This document shows, one piece after another, positions 1-7,820 of a stretch of 64,000 bases of DNA. Positions within the stretch are counted from its first letter, which is position 1. Each line of letters starts with the position of its first letter. Under the pieces are notes generated by a model. That model ran no database searches. It was not told where the DNA came from and worked only from the letters and a program-made list of their open reading frames with translations. Source of the stretch: Thermoanaerobacteraceae bacterium (lineage in GTDB: Bacteria; Bacillota; JADQBR01); contig JACDOG010000001.1 in the NCBI GenBank assembly GCA_017656305.1, positions 62,001 to 126,000 of the forward strand, written 5' to 3'. The position numbers were made by a program, and so were the translations under genes.

Positions 1-339
1 TGTTAGTACCCTGTCATCTGTCAGGTGCTTGTCCACCTGATTACCAATTTTCCATCCTAATTTCAAGTAATGGTAGATGATTGTCCCTGCTTCGGGCAGT
101 TCCGACAAAAAGACATAGAATACATTTTTCAGGGCACCATAGGATATTTTGTTCTTGATAGCCTGGTAAACCTTATTGGCTTTGACCGTATCCGTTTCCA
201 CGTACAGCTTTGTGCTTAACAGGTTTTCCTGGTAACATTGCTCGCTCATTATTCTTTCCGGTGTCTCTTTCCGGTAGTAGGCTTCGTAAACGGCGGTTAA
301 CAAACCGTCAAAACTACCGTCATAAATGTAATCCAGCAT
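1..339 (-). CDS. TIGR03915/DUF4130 putative DNA repair protein (3' end outside window)
   Basis: The reading frame starts at ATG 339 and runs off the window at base 1, so only the first 113 codons are visible. The N-terminus MLDYIYDGSFDGLLTAVYEA and the following charged helical segment fit the TIGR03915/DUF4130 family, which is known to sit beside the TIGR03916 radical SAM protein. The ATG directly follows the stop codon of that radical SAM gene with no gap, and a GGGGAG site lies just upstream, so the two are translationally coupled. The family is described as putative DNA repair or modification; the reaction is not established. The family assignment is from recall of its N-terminal pattern. 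Confidence 0.8.
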   Translation of the reverse strand, partial: MLDYIYDGSFDGLLTAVYEAYYRKETPERIMSEQCYQENLLSTKLYVETDTVKANKVYQAIKNKISYGALKNVFYVFLSELPEAGTIIYHYLKLGWKIGNQVDKHLTDDRVLT

Positions 340-1647
340 TTACAACTCCCCCGTAATCCTGGATAATTGCTCATCTGCGGCAAAAATATCTGGGTACAAG
401 GAAAACAGAGACAGCTGCTGGTACTGCGGCTGGTAACTCTTACTGCCGGCAAGCAGTTTGTTTCTAATGTGTTCCGGCTCCACAACCGTTGCCCCGTAGT
501 ACCTGCCTCTGCAGGTAATAAAATACTTTGCTCTTTTTAACACCACGCCAATCTTCTTCAGGTCTGAATAGTTCAGGGGGCCAACCTGTCTGGCCGCTAC
601 AATTCTTTTGGCAGACTTAATTCCTATTCCCGGCACACGCAGCAGCATCTCGTAATCAGCACGGTTTATTTCTACGGGAAATAAGTGAAGATTTCTCAGG
701 GCCCAGTCGGTTTTGGGATCCAAATCCGTAGCAAAATTTGGATTATCAGCATCCAGCAGTTCCCCGGCGCTAAATCCATAGAAGCGTAACAGCCAGTCCG
801 CCTGATAAAGTCTGTGTTCCCGTAGCAACGGCGGGGCTGAAATATTGGGTAAGTGCGGGTGATTGGATACCGGAACATAAGCTGAATAGTAAATTCTTTT
901 CAATTTAAACTGCCCGTACAGGTTTTCTGTCAGCTTCATGATCTGTAAGTCGCTGTCAGGTGTTGCACCCACAATTAGCTGCGTTGATTGTCCGGCGGGC
1001 ACAAACTTGGGTGCCTGTTTATATTTTTTCTTTTCTTCCTTTCTCTCCGTAATTTTTGAACTTAACAAACTCATGGGTTTTATTATGGCTTCGTGTTTTT
1101 TTTGCGGAGCCAGTAACTTTAAGCCTTCACTTGAGGGCAGTTCCACATTGACGCTCATACGGTCAGCATATTTGCCCGCCTCTTCAATGAGACTAAAGTC
1201 GGCTCCCGGTATGGCCTTCAGGTGAATGTAGCCGTTAAAGTTTTCTTCTTCCCGCAGCTTTTTTACAGTTTTTAGCAGCAGCTCCATTGTGTAGCTGGGA
1301 TTTTTATATACGGCGGAACTTAAAAAGAGACCTTCAATATAGTTCCGCCGGTAGAAATTAATGGTTAACGCCACTACCTCTTCGGGAGTAAAAAGCGCAC
1401 GCGGTAAATCGTTGGAAACCCTGTTGACGCAGTAGGCACAGTCGTAGACACAGTAGTTGGTAAACAATATCTTTAGCAGAGAGATGCACCGGCCGTCACT
1501 GGTCCAGCTGTGACAGATGCCGGAGTAACTGGCATTACCCAAACCTCCGGGGGTATTTTTGCGCGTGCTACCACTGGAAGAACAGGATACATCATACTTG
1601 GCGGCAGCGGCTAAAATTCTTAATTTATCCAGCAGCTGCACAGGCAT
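340..1647 (-). CDS. Putative DNA modification/repair radical SAM protein (TIGR03916)
   Basis: About 435 residues. The 4Fe-4S motif CVYDCAYC (CX3CX2C, near residue 66) marks a radical SAM enzyme. A helix-hairpin-helix segment, LLRVPGIGIKSAKRIV, lies in the C-terminal quarter and suggests nucleic acid binding. The opening AAAAKYDVSCSSSGS is typical of the TIGR03916 family. It forms a two-gene operon with the TIGR03915 protein, whose ATG abuts this stop codon. Start choice is uncertain: ATG 1647 lies only 2 nt from a GAGG site, whereas the GTG at 1641 has about 8 nt spacing and also matches the usual family start. The substrate is unknown. Confidence 0.88.
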   Translation of the reverse strand: MPVQLLDKLRILAAAAKYDVSCSSSGSTRKNTPGGLGNASYSGICHSWTSDGRCISLLKILFTNYCVYDCAYCVNRVSNDLPRALFTPEEVVALTINFYRRNYIEGLFLSSAVYKNPSYTMELLLKTVKKLREEENFNGYIHLKAIPGADFSLIEEAGKYADRMSVNVELPSSEGLKLLAPQKKHEAIIKPMSLLSSKITERKEEKKKYKQAPKFVPAGQSTQLIVGATPDSDLQIMKLTENLYGQFKLKRIYYSAYVPVSNHPHLPNISAPPLLREHRLYQADWLLRFYGFSAGELLDADNPNFATDLDPKTDWALRNLHLFPVEINRADYEMLLRVPGIGIKSAKRIVAARQVGPLNYSDLKKIGVVLKRAKYFITCRGRYYGATVVEPEHIRNKLLAGSKSYQPQYQQLSLFSLYPDIFAADEQLSRITGEL

Positions 1648-1650
1648 CAC

Positions 1651-1981
1651 CTCAAACCGTGGTTTGTATTTATTTTAACACAACGTGCCTGCACCTGACA
1701 AACAAGTGTTCGCTTTAACAAAAATACCGTTAAAAAATTTGGGGACAGCAGTATGCTGTCCATCCAGCTTTGTATGGTTGGGCATCAGTGCCAGAACCAG
1801 GGACGCCAGTGCAAAGAGGATAATTATGTTAAATATTTTAAAGGCCCGGTTGTTATGTAGACCCTTTTCTTCCACGAAGAGTAGTCATGTTAAATTTAAA
1901 ACCTCCTAAACGGTCACGTGTACAAGCGGCTGCTATGCCGGTTTCTACTTTCTTTCCCATATTATGAAGTCTATAGCACAA
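1651..1981. other. Intergenic region, no convincing gene
   Basis: This divergent spacer separates the repair pair (minus) from the MFS gene (plus). A 66-codon minus-strand frame (1675-1875) would encode one hydrophobic helix but starts at GTG with the nearest AGGAGG too far upstream. I do not call it. The left part must carry the promoter of the repair operon, but no clear -35/-10 pair stands out. Confidence 0.4.
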
Positions 1982-2010
1982 TTGAAATAAGAGTGTTAAT
2001 ATATTTATAT
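1982..2010 (+). promoter_or_regulatory. Possible sigma-A promoter for the MFS gene
   Basis: TTGAAA (1982-1987) and TTATAT (2005-2010) are separated by 17 bp, just upstream of the AGGAGG site of the MFS gene. The leader would be short. The region is AT-rich, so chance matches are possible. Confidence 0.3.
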
Positions 2011-2033
2011 ATTGACTGCAGGAGGAAAATTGC

Positions 2034-3233
2034 ATGGCTTTATCACAAGTGCGAGAAAAAGGCAAAGAAATTGGTTACAAATTAAAAATGTCTATTATTA
2101 TGCTATCCCACATGGCCAATGACGGGTACGTCACCATACTTACACCCATACTATCAGAAATCAAGAGTGAGTTTGGCCTGTCCCCCATTGAAATGGGGCT
2201 CATCATGTCAATTTACTCCTTTGCCGGTTCAGGCATGCAGATGCCCGTTTCCTTTTTGGCCGACTATACCGGACGGAAAAAGACCATTCTTTCTCTCGGT
2301 CTGGTGCTGTCCGCCATAGGGGTATTGGGATACGGCTTTAGTGCAGGCTATGTTTCGCTGTTGTTTTTTGTGCTGGTGGCAGGAATTGGTTCCAGCAGTT
2401 ACCACCCTACCGGCATGGCTATGATTACTGACGAACTGGGCCGGGACAGGAAAGGATTTTCCTTGGGAATCTTTACCGTGGCCGGTAGTCTGGGGTCAAG
2501 TCTGATGCCTTTTGCCATGGGATTTCTCGCCCTGTACAGCTGGCGGCTGGGAGCAAAGATTTTGGCACTTCCCGCTTTAATAACCGGGGTATTGATTTAT
2601 TTGCTGTTTCCCGAAGGGCATGTGGAAAACCGTTCCATCAAGAAAACATTGATAGACATTAAGGACCTAATATTATTAAACCCGCCGGTACTGTTGATAG
2701 CTTCATTCGGCGGGATAGTATCCTTAATTTATTTTGGTTCCATAACCTTTTTACCGCTGTATATGACTGAGGTCTACGGGTGGAACCCGGTGAAAAACGG
2801 CCTTTTCATTGGGATATTTCACAGCACAGCCATAGTATCCCAGCCGCTGCTGGGATATTTAAATGACAGGTACGACGGCAAAAAGTGGCTCATGGTCGCC
2901 GGGTTAGCAGGCGCCGCAGCCTTGAGCTTACTGGTCGCCTTTCCTTCCGTAATGCTAACTGTTTTCTTTGGCTGTATTGTGGGAGCAGCGGTACTTGGCG
3001 TGCGCCCGCTTGTAACCGCCCTGGCAACTGACTATACCAACACCGGTACCAGTTCTTCCACCATCGGGTTCCTGTTTATGATTAACACGGCATTTGGTGC
3101 CTTGTCCCCCATCCTGGGCGGAGCCTTACAATATTATTTTTCCATCCAGGTAGTTTTGGTGATCTATAGCATACTGCTTTTGTTGGGGATGTTAACCCTA
3201 CTGCCGTTAAAAGAAAAGGATAGTGCAAGGTAA
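2034..3233 (+). CDS. MFS transporter, fosmidomycin-resistance (Fsr)-like
   Basis: The protein has 399 residues with about twelve hydrophobic segments, the usual MFS length. The loop 2-3 signature appears as LADYTGRKKT and the first helix region begins MLSHMANDGYVTI. The overall pattern resembles the Fsr-type drug exporters (GIGSSSYHPTGMAMI in helix 4 is characteristic). It probably exports a small molecule across the cytoplasmic membrane by proton antiport; the substrate cannot be read from sequence. An AGGAGG site lies 7 nt before the ATG. It stands alone on the plus strand. Confidence 0.85.
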   Translation: MALSQVREKGKEIGYKLKMSIIMLSHMANDGYVTILTPILSEIKSEFGLSPIEMGLIMSIYSFAGSGMQMPVSFLADYTGRKKTILSLGLVLSAIGVLGYGFSAGYVSLLFFVLVAGIGSSSYHPTGMAMITDELGRDRKGFSLGIFTVAGSLGSSLMPFAMGFLALYSWRLGAKILALPALITGVLIYLLFPEGHVENRSIKKTLIDIKDLILLNPPVLLIASFGGIVSLIYFGSITFLPLYMTEVYGWNPVKNGLFIGIFHSTAIVSQPLLGYLNDRYDGKKWLMVAGLAGAAALSLLVAFPSVMLTVFFGCIVGAAVLGVRPLVTALATDYTNTGTSSSTIGFLFMINTAFGALSPILGGALQYYFSIQVVLVIYSILLLLGMLTLLPLKEKDSAR

Positions 3234-3475
3234 ACATTTTGTCTACATAGTGACGCCCCAGTTTGCTATGTGCGGCTGGTATAGATAACTGCTCAAACTA
3301 GATAAAGTATCGGCAAATTTATTGGCATGGTTCATTATTCTTTCCACTGTGGAAGACAGTTTAATATACAACACCGATGATTTCGGCATACAAATTCCTT
3401 TTATTAAACGTTCTTCATGCTTAGTGTTATAGCTTTAACGATGCGAGACAAAATTTTATCACTATCAGAATATTC
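3234..3475. other. Intergenic region without recognisable gene
   Basis: About 240 bp of AT-rich sequence between the MFS gene and the DUF1638 promoter. I see no open frame with a ribosome binding site and no strong hairpin with a T-run. Confidence 0.4.
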
Positions 3476-3504
3476 TTGACACATACCCCCTTGTGGTATA
3501 AAAT
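3476..3504 (+). promoter_or_regulatory. Sigma-A promoter of the DUF1638 gene
   Basis: TTGACA (3476-3481), a perfect -35 hexamer, is followed after 17 bp by TAAAAT (3499-3504), five of six matches to the -10 consensus. The start codon lies about 60 bp downstream. Confidence 0.7.
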
Positions 3505-3563
3505 TTTAGATAAATATATTTATAGCGAAAACGTAAAGTGTTTTCAGTGAAAGGATGTGGAAA

Positions 3564-4214
3564 ATGAGCAATAACGTTACCTTTCAAGATTATGCCGTCG
3601 TTAGCTGCGGAGTGCTGCGGCCTGAATTAAATTATTTGAAAAAATCCGGTTTTTTGGATGCGAAAAAGGTACTCTTCACTACACCGGGGCTGCACCAGGA
3701 TTCTCTAGAGCTAGAGAGACAGCTCTTGAAACAGCTGGAAGTGGCAAAAAAATACGCCAAAAAAATTATTGTTGTTTACGGAGGTACTTACTGTTACGTC
3801 AACATGCAGGACTCTTACAGAACCATAGACAAAGTAATTGACGAAATGCGGGAAGAAGGCTACTATATCGCTAGGACACAGGTCCAAAACTGCATTGACC
3901 TGCTGGCTTCCGAAGAGGAAAGAGACAAGATAGCACAAGGAAGTAAAATCTGGTTTGGTACACCCGGCTGGCTGAAATACCGGGACCATGTATTTAAAGG
4001 GTGGGACAGGGCGCATGCCAACGAAAACTTTCCGCAATACACCGGGGGCGCAATGATTTTAGATGCCATAGATTTTTTCAGCAAGTACATGGAAGAAAAA
4101 CCGGAAGAAATTCTGGACTTTTCCGACTGGACGTCCCTGCCGCTGGACGCACAGAAAGTGTCCCTGGAGAGAATAAAGCAAGTATTAATTGAAGCCATGG
4201 ACAGCAATGGCTGA
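3564..4214 (+). CDS. DUF1638 domain-containing protein
   Basis: About 216 residues covering a full DUF1638 domain. Family-like features are the opening YAVVSCGVLRPELNYL, the central IIVVYGGTYCYVNM and the aromatic WFGTPGWLKYRDHVFKGWD. DUF1638 proteins are often encoded near corrinoid-dependent methyltransferase systems, but none is seen here and the biochemical role is unknown. ATG 3564 is preferred over ATG 3555 because AAAGG then has 9 nt spacing. The gene has its own strong promoter and no operon partner. It is probably a soluble cytoplasmic protein, since no signal or membrane segment is visible. Confidence 0.85.
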   Translation: MSNNVTFQDYAVVSCGVLRPELNYLKKSGFLDAKKVLFTTPGLHQDSLELERQLLKQLEVAKKYAKKIIVVYGGTYCYVNMQDSYRTIDKVIDEMREEGYYIARTQVQNCIDLLASEEERDKIAQGSKIWFGTPGWLKYRDHVFKGWDRAHANENFPQYTGGAMILDAIDFFSKYMEEKPEEILDFSDWTSLPLDAQKVSLERIKQVLIEAMDSNG

Positions 4215-4293
4215 AGGATATTTTTTCGTTTTTTAACTGTCACGGTTAAAGTCTTTTTCAATTGCCGTACATAAAAAAACATTAAACAAGCTG

Positions 4294-4322
4294 TTGACTT
4301 ATCATGCACGGAATTATATCAT
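4294..4322 (+). promoter_or_regulatory. Probable promoter of the 4365 membrane protein gene
   Basis: TTGACT (4294-4299), 17 bp spacer, TATCAT (4317-4322). The start codon follows about 40 bp downstream after an AGAGAGGAG site. Confidence 0.55.
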
Positions 4323-4364
4323 GTGGCTGCTGCGGGCGAATTAGTTTTTTAGAGAGGAGAAACT

Positions 4365-4889
4365 ATGAAACCTTTAAAGTCGGTTAATTTGCGCAAGCTG
4401 CAAAGGATTAAGGCACCGTTTTATGGAATCATACTGAGCATTTCCGGCCTGGTAATACCGTTATACATCTTGCTACCACGCAAGGCGGTGGAAGTGCCAA
4501 AAGACCTAGTAACCCTGGTGTTATTAGCTGCTGGCGGGGTACTGCTGGCCAATTATTCTCACCCCTACTATCATCTGCTCATTACCCGGCTTATTACCTT
4601 CAGTAAAGTGGGCTCAAGTAAAAAGGACGGGAAAATAATCATTCCGTTATTTTTCAGCCGTTGGGAAGCGGTCTTTATCAAATTGGCCCCGCTTACGGAC
4701 CTTACCCTCCTGGGTGTATTGGGTTTGGCGTTATTACCGGGGATGTTTCTACCGGCGTTCCTTACCTTTATCAGTGCCAACCTGTGGCATTCCGCTTTTG
4801 ACGCGGTGCACGCGTTTTACATTTTCAAGCTCGCCGAACCTCCGCAGTTGATACGCTGGACCAGCACCGGTTTTGAGGTTTGGGAATAA
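4365..4889 (+). CDS. Multi-pass membrane protein, possibly DUF3267-like
   Basis: The 174 residues include about four hydrophobic segments (near 20-36, 48-62, 72-80 and 110-140). The C-terminal pattern NLWHSAFDAVHAFYIFKL, followed by GFEVWE, resembles the end of DUF3267 (putative zincin) membrane proteins. The HExxH zinc motif expected of that family is not present; HPYYH at residues 66-70 sits where it might be. If related, this is a non-catalytic or divergent member. A good ribosome binding site (GAGAGGAG) precedes the ATG. Function unknown. Confidence 0.6.
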   Translation: MKPLKSVNLRKLQRIKAPFYGIILSISGLVIPLYILLPRKAVEVPKDLVTLVLLAAGGVLLANYSHPYYHLLITRLITFSKVGSSKKDGKIIIPLFFSRWEAVFIKLAPLTDLTLLGVLGLALLPGMFLPAFLTFISANLWHSAFDAVHAFYIFKLAEPPQLIRWTSTGFEVWE

Positions 4890-4902
4890 TGGAAATTCCC
4901 CT

Positions 4903-4933
4903 AAAAAAGGACAGGTCTAAAAAGCCTGTCCTT
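4903..4933 (-). terminator. Rho-independent terminator of the CAP-domain gene
   Basis: Perfect 9-bp stem AAGGACAGG (4907-4915) / CCTGTCCTT (4925-4933). On the minus strand it is followed by a run of T, so it ends the CAP-domain transcript. It may also slow the convergent plus-strand gene. Confidence 0.85.
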
Positions 4934-4940
4934 AAGAAGT

Positions 4941-6305
4941 TTAAGGAGAGATAAAATCTTGCGTGTAGTAGATTGTCTCCTCATCTCCGGCAACACCGAC
5001 GCCTAAATGGGTAAACTGCTTATTCAAGATATTCTTCCGGTGTCCCAAACTGTTCATTAAGGATTCGTGGGCTTCGATGGCATCACTTTGCCCCATTGCT
5101 ATGTTTTCACCGGCTCTACGAAAACGTATCCCTGCCTGCTGCAATCGTTGGACCGGGCTTCCGGTATTGGGTGAATAATGGGCAAAATAGTTTGCGTTCA
5201 GCATGTCCCGGCTGTGGCTTTTGGCTACTTCGGCAGTTTTCTGGTGCCAGGACAATGTACTGAGCCCTTTCCTGTACCGCACGGAGTTGGCCAAATCCAG
5301 CAGCTGATTTTCATATGCCGTATGCATGGCAGATGTCAGTTCGGCTGACGGCGTAAAATTGAGAATTTCCGGGTTCCCGCTATACCTGTACCGTACAGAC
5401 TGAAATAATTTTTGTTTAAACAGGTACTCGGTGGTAACCAGCCTCACAGCTGTCAGGGTGTTATCTTCATGAATGTCCAGGTAAAAAATCCTGGCCACAC
5501 CGTCAAATACTGTTACCAGTGTATTGGGCTGCGGTTCAAGTTCCACCTGCACGTTATCAATGGTAAATTGCGGCTTATCGTTGATAGCAAATTTGTTGCC
5601 GATATCTTCCACGGTGCTGCCAATTTTAAGACCGTTAAAAGTTAAGTCTCTGGCATTGGAATAGATTGTCACCACCCTGTCGGCTTTGATGCCCACCTGA
5701 AGATACCTGGCATAATTGCTATTGTAGACCCACCAGCTAAACCCCAAATTGGTAACGTCAATCCGGTCCGGTTCTCCCAGTACGGTTTTGACTATGTCTG
5801 CCGTATCCCCTATGTCGATACCGAAAATACCGCGTGACTGTTGTTCTCTATTATTTAGTTTGCCGGCGTTGGCTTTGGCAGAGATGGTAACGGTTTTAGT
5901 TACACCGTCGTAGCTGACATCATAATTCAGCGATTCCGCTACAAAACGCAACGGCACCAGGGTTCTCCCGTTGACTATTTTACTTGCCACGTCCAGCCTT
6001 ACCAATTTATGGTTTATATAAGCATGATTTTGACCAACAGGCAATGTAATGGTCGTATTACTTTTATAAGCTACAACTGTCCCGGTCCTGCCATACCAGG
6101 TCACACTGGCGTTGAGCGCCTCCATAATACTCCTGAATGGCACAAGGAGCCTGTCATTTTGTAACATGGGAGAGACGTCGGTATTTAAATGGTAGCCGTC
6201 TATCATAATGGTATACTGGCTGCCTGCCTGTGCGTGCACTACCGGTAAATTTATCAGCAGCAGTATCAGGAGACCCAGGACATAAACAGACTTTTTATGC
6301 AGCAT
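4941..6305 (-). CDS. Exported CAP/SCP-domain protein with copper amine oxidase-like stalk
   Basis: The start at ATG 6305 is fixed by AGGAG 7 nt upstream and gives a 454-residue protein opening with a signal peptide, MLHKKSVYVLGLLILLLINL, cut near VHA. Residues about 30-130 are a copper amine oxidase N-terminal-like (stalk) domain (VPFRSIMEALNASVTW, LVPLRFVAESLNYDV). A central CAP-associated region follows, then a C-terminal CAP domain of the YkwD type with HSRDML, YFAHYSPNTGSP, GENIAMG, LGHRKNIL and HLGVGV. Such proteins are secreted or cell-wall associated in spore formers; the catalytic role is not settled. Single gene with its own terminator. Confidence 0.88.
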   Translation of the reverse strand: MLHKKSVYVLGLLILLLINLPVVHAQAGSQYTIMIDGYHLNTDVSPMLQNDRLLVPFRSIMEALNASVTWYGRTGTVVAYKSNTTITLPVGQNHAYINHKLVRLDVASKIVNGRTLVPLRFVAESLNYDVSYDGVTKTVTISAKANAGKLNNREQQSRGIFGIDIGDTADIVKTVLGEPDRIDVTNLGFSWWVYNSNYARYLQVGIKADRVVTIYSNARDLTFNGLKIGSTVEDIGNKFAINDKPQFTIDNVQVELEPQPNTLVTVFDGVARIFYLDIHEDNTLTAVRLVTTEYLFKQKLFQSVRYRYSGNPEILNFTPSAELTSAMHTAYENQLLDLANSVRYRKGLSTLSWHQKTAEVAKSHSRDMLNANYFAHYSPNTGSPVQRLQQAGIRFRRAGENIAMGQSDAIEAHESLMNSLGHRKNILNKQFTHLGVGVAGDEETIYYTQDFISP

Positions 6306-6395
6306 AAAATCACTCCTCATTCTACCAACAACCTGTTTAAGTTGGTAACTTTCCATTATTCATCCTTGCATCCCGATAAACATTTCCACCTTACA

Positions 6396-7691
6396 CTATC
6401 CTTTATTTTTATAAATTACATGTTCCAATATCAGCACCGTCACCACCCCGACCACAAAACCGTTACCGGCCAGGGGTTTTAGTGAACTGGATAATGTGTT
6501 GAGAATATCAGGGGGTAAAAATGAAACAATAATACCCAGCATAACTGGAAAACCGATGGTGATGCCGCTTTCCAGGGTAAACTTTTCTAAGGAATTAAAA
6601 GTCATTAATAAAGCGGCAGCAATCTGCGAGCTCATGATATAAATGAGGATGCTTCCCACCACCACCGAAGGAACACTGCCCATGAAAGCAATGATACCTG
6701 GCAGGAACGCAAGTATAATCAGCCCGATGCCAGCGGGAATTAAGGCATACCTGGAAGCACAGCCTGAAGAAACAATAACTCCCGGGCTAAAGGAAAAGTT
6801 AACAGGTCCTATTACTCCCGCAAACCCGGACAGAATGTTGCCGACACCGGTTATAGCCAAGCCCCTGGAGATACGCTGTGACATGTTATCAGGATTGATG
6901 AGCTCCCCTACAGCCTGAATTGATCCCACGTCATTAATGGCCAGTGCCAGGAAGCTTATGAGAAAGGAAAAAATGACCACCGGGTTCAGGGACATACTGG
7001 TGTTGAAGTTACGAAAAAAGGTGTCTATTGCTGAAACGTGATACTTGTAGCCCCAAAAGCCATAGTGTGAAAATAATACCAAATAACTGACACTGCCCAG
7101 TACCGTACCCCAAATAATTATGGTTGCTTTCCATAAACCGGTCAAGTACTTGCCGGCGGTAAACATGGAAAATACCAGTACCATAGCGAAAGTCAAATTT
7201 ACAACTGGCGACGCCTGTGCTTCTGATTTAGTCAACAAATCAATGATCGTTGGTGCCAAGGTAACGGGAATCAATAACAGGATGGTAACAATCACCCGCG
7301 GGGTAAAATAGCGCTGGATGTAGCCAAAGAGCCCCGTAATGCTTAACAGGAAGAGAATGCCTCCTCCCGTCAGAATTGAGGAATAGATGGTGTTTATACC
7401 ATTTTCGATACTGGCAATAATGCTGACAAGCAGCACGGCGGCAGGGCCTAAGATAACCGGCAGCCTGTGTCCCCACAGCAATTGTCCCAGCAGGATGAGT
7501 CCGGTAACAAAGAACAGTTTTTGCAGGTAGACAATTTGCCGTGCCGGGTCATTGAAGTGCAGCTGGGTCACCACTTTTCCGATAATGATCAGCGTGGGGA
7601 TGGAAATAGCCAGCCACTGCATGCCGAATAAAACTAATTCCAACGGTGCAAGCCTGTCATTTAGCTGGTATTTAAAGTTAATTCTGCTCAA
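6396..7691 (-). CDS. NCS2-family permease (xanthine/uracil permease-like)
   Basis: This 431-residue, highly hydrophobic protein has about 12-14 membrane segments. The C-terminal half carries the nucleobase-cation symporter-2 pattern (GPVNFSFSPGVIVSSGCASR, then SVPSVVVGSILIYIMSSQI). Its overall similarity to well-known UraA or PbuX proteins looks distant, so the substrate (uracil, xanthine or other) is open. The reading frame starts at TTG 7691 with AAGGA 9 nt upstream; no in-frame ATG is better placed. I see no purine riboswitch upstream. It probably works as a proton- or sodium-coupled importer. Confidence 0.75.
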   Translation of the reverse strand: MSRINFKYQLNDRLAPLELVLFGMQWLAISIPTLIIIGKVVTQLHFNDPARQIVYLQKLFFVTGLILLGQLLWGHRLPVILGPAAVLLVSIIASIENGINTIYSSILTGGGILFLLSITGLFGYIQRYFTPRVIVTILLLIPVTLAPTIIDLLTKSEAQASPVVNLTFAMVLVFSMFTAGKYLTGLWKATIIIWGTVLGSVSYLVLFSHYGFWGYKYHVSAIDTFFRNFNTSMSLNPVVIFSFLISFLALAINDVGSIQAVGELINPDNMSQRISRGLAITGVGNILSGFAGVIGPVNFSFSPGVIVSSGCASRYALIPAGIGLIILAFLPGIIAFMGSVPSVVVGSILIYIMSSQIAAALLMTFNSLEKFTLESGITIGFPVMLGIIVSFLPPDILNTLSSSLKPLAGNGFVVGVVTVLILEHVIYKNKG

Positions 7692-7771
7692 ATTACATCA
7701 TCCTTTTTTTATGTAGCCATTATTGTTTAACCGTCTTCTAGTATTGTAATACATGCTGCGGGATTATAAAA

Positions 7772-7804
7772 GAAAAAAAGGCCATGCATTGGAAACACAT
7801 AGCC
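7772..7804 (-). terminator. Terminator of the nhaC-family gene
   Basis: Stem of 7 bp (7780-7786 with 7798-7804, one G-U pair) followed on the minus strand by a long T-rich tract. Confidence 0.7.
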
Positions 7805-7820
7805 TCAAAGTTTTTTCAGT

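Noticed and set aside
1675-1875. 66-codon minus-strand frame with one hydrophobic segment
   Set aside because: Starts at GTG with AGGAGG too far upstream, overlaps another frame from the same region, no conserved pattern.
7692-7770. Purine riboswitch upstream of the NCS2 permease
   Set aside because: The short leader lacks the conserved three-way junction loops and has no terminator/antiterminator pair.
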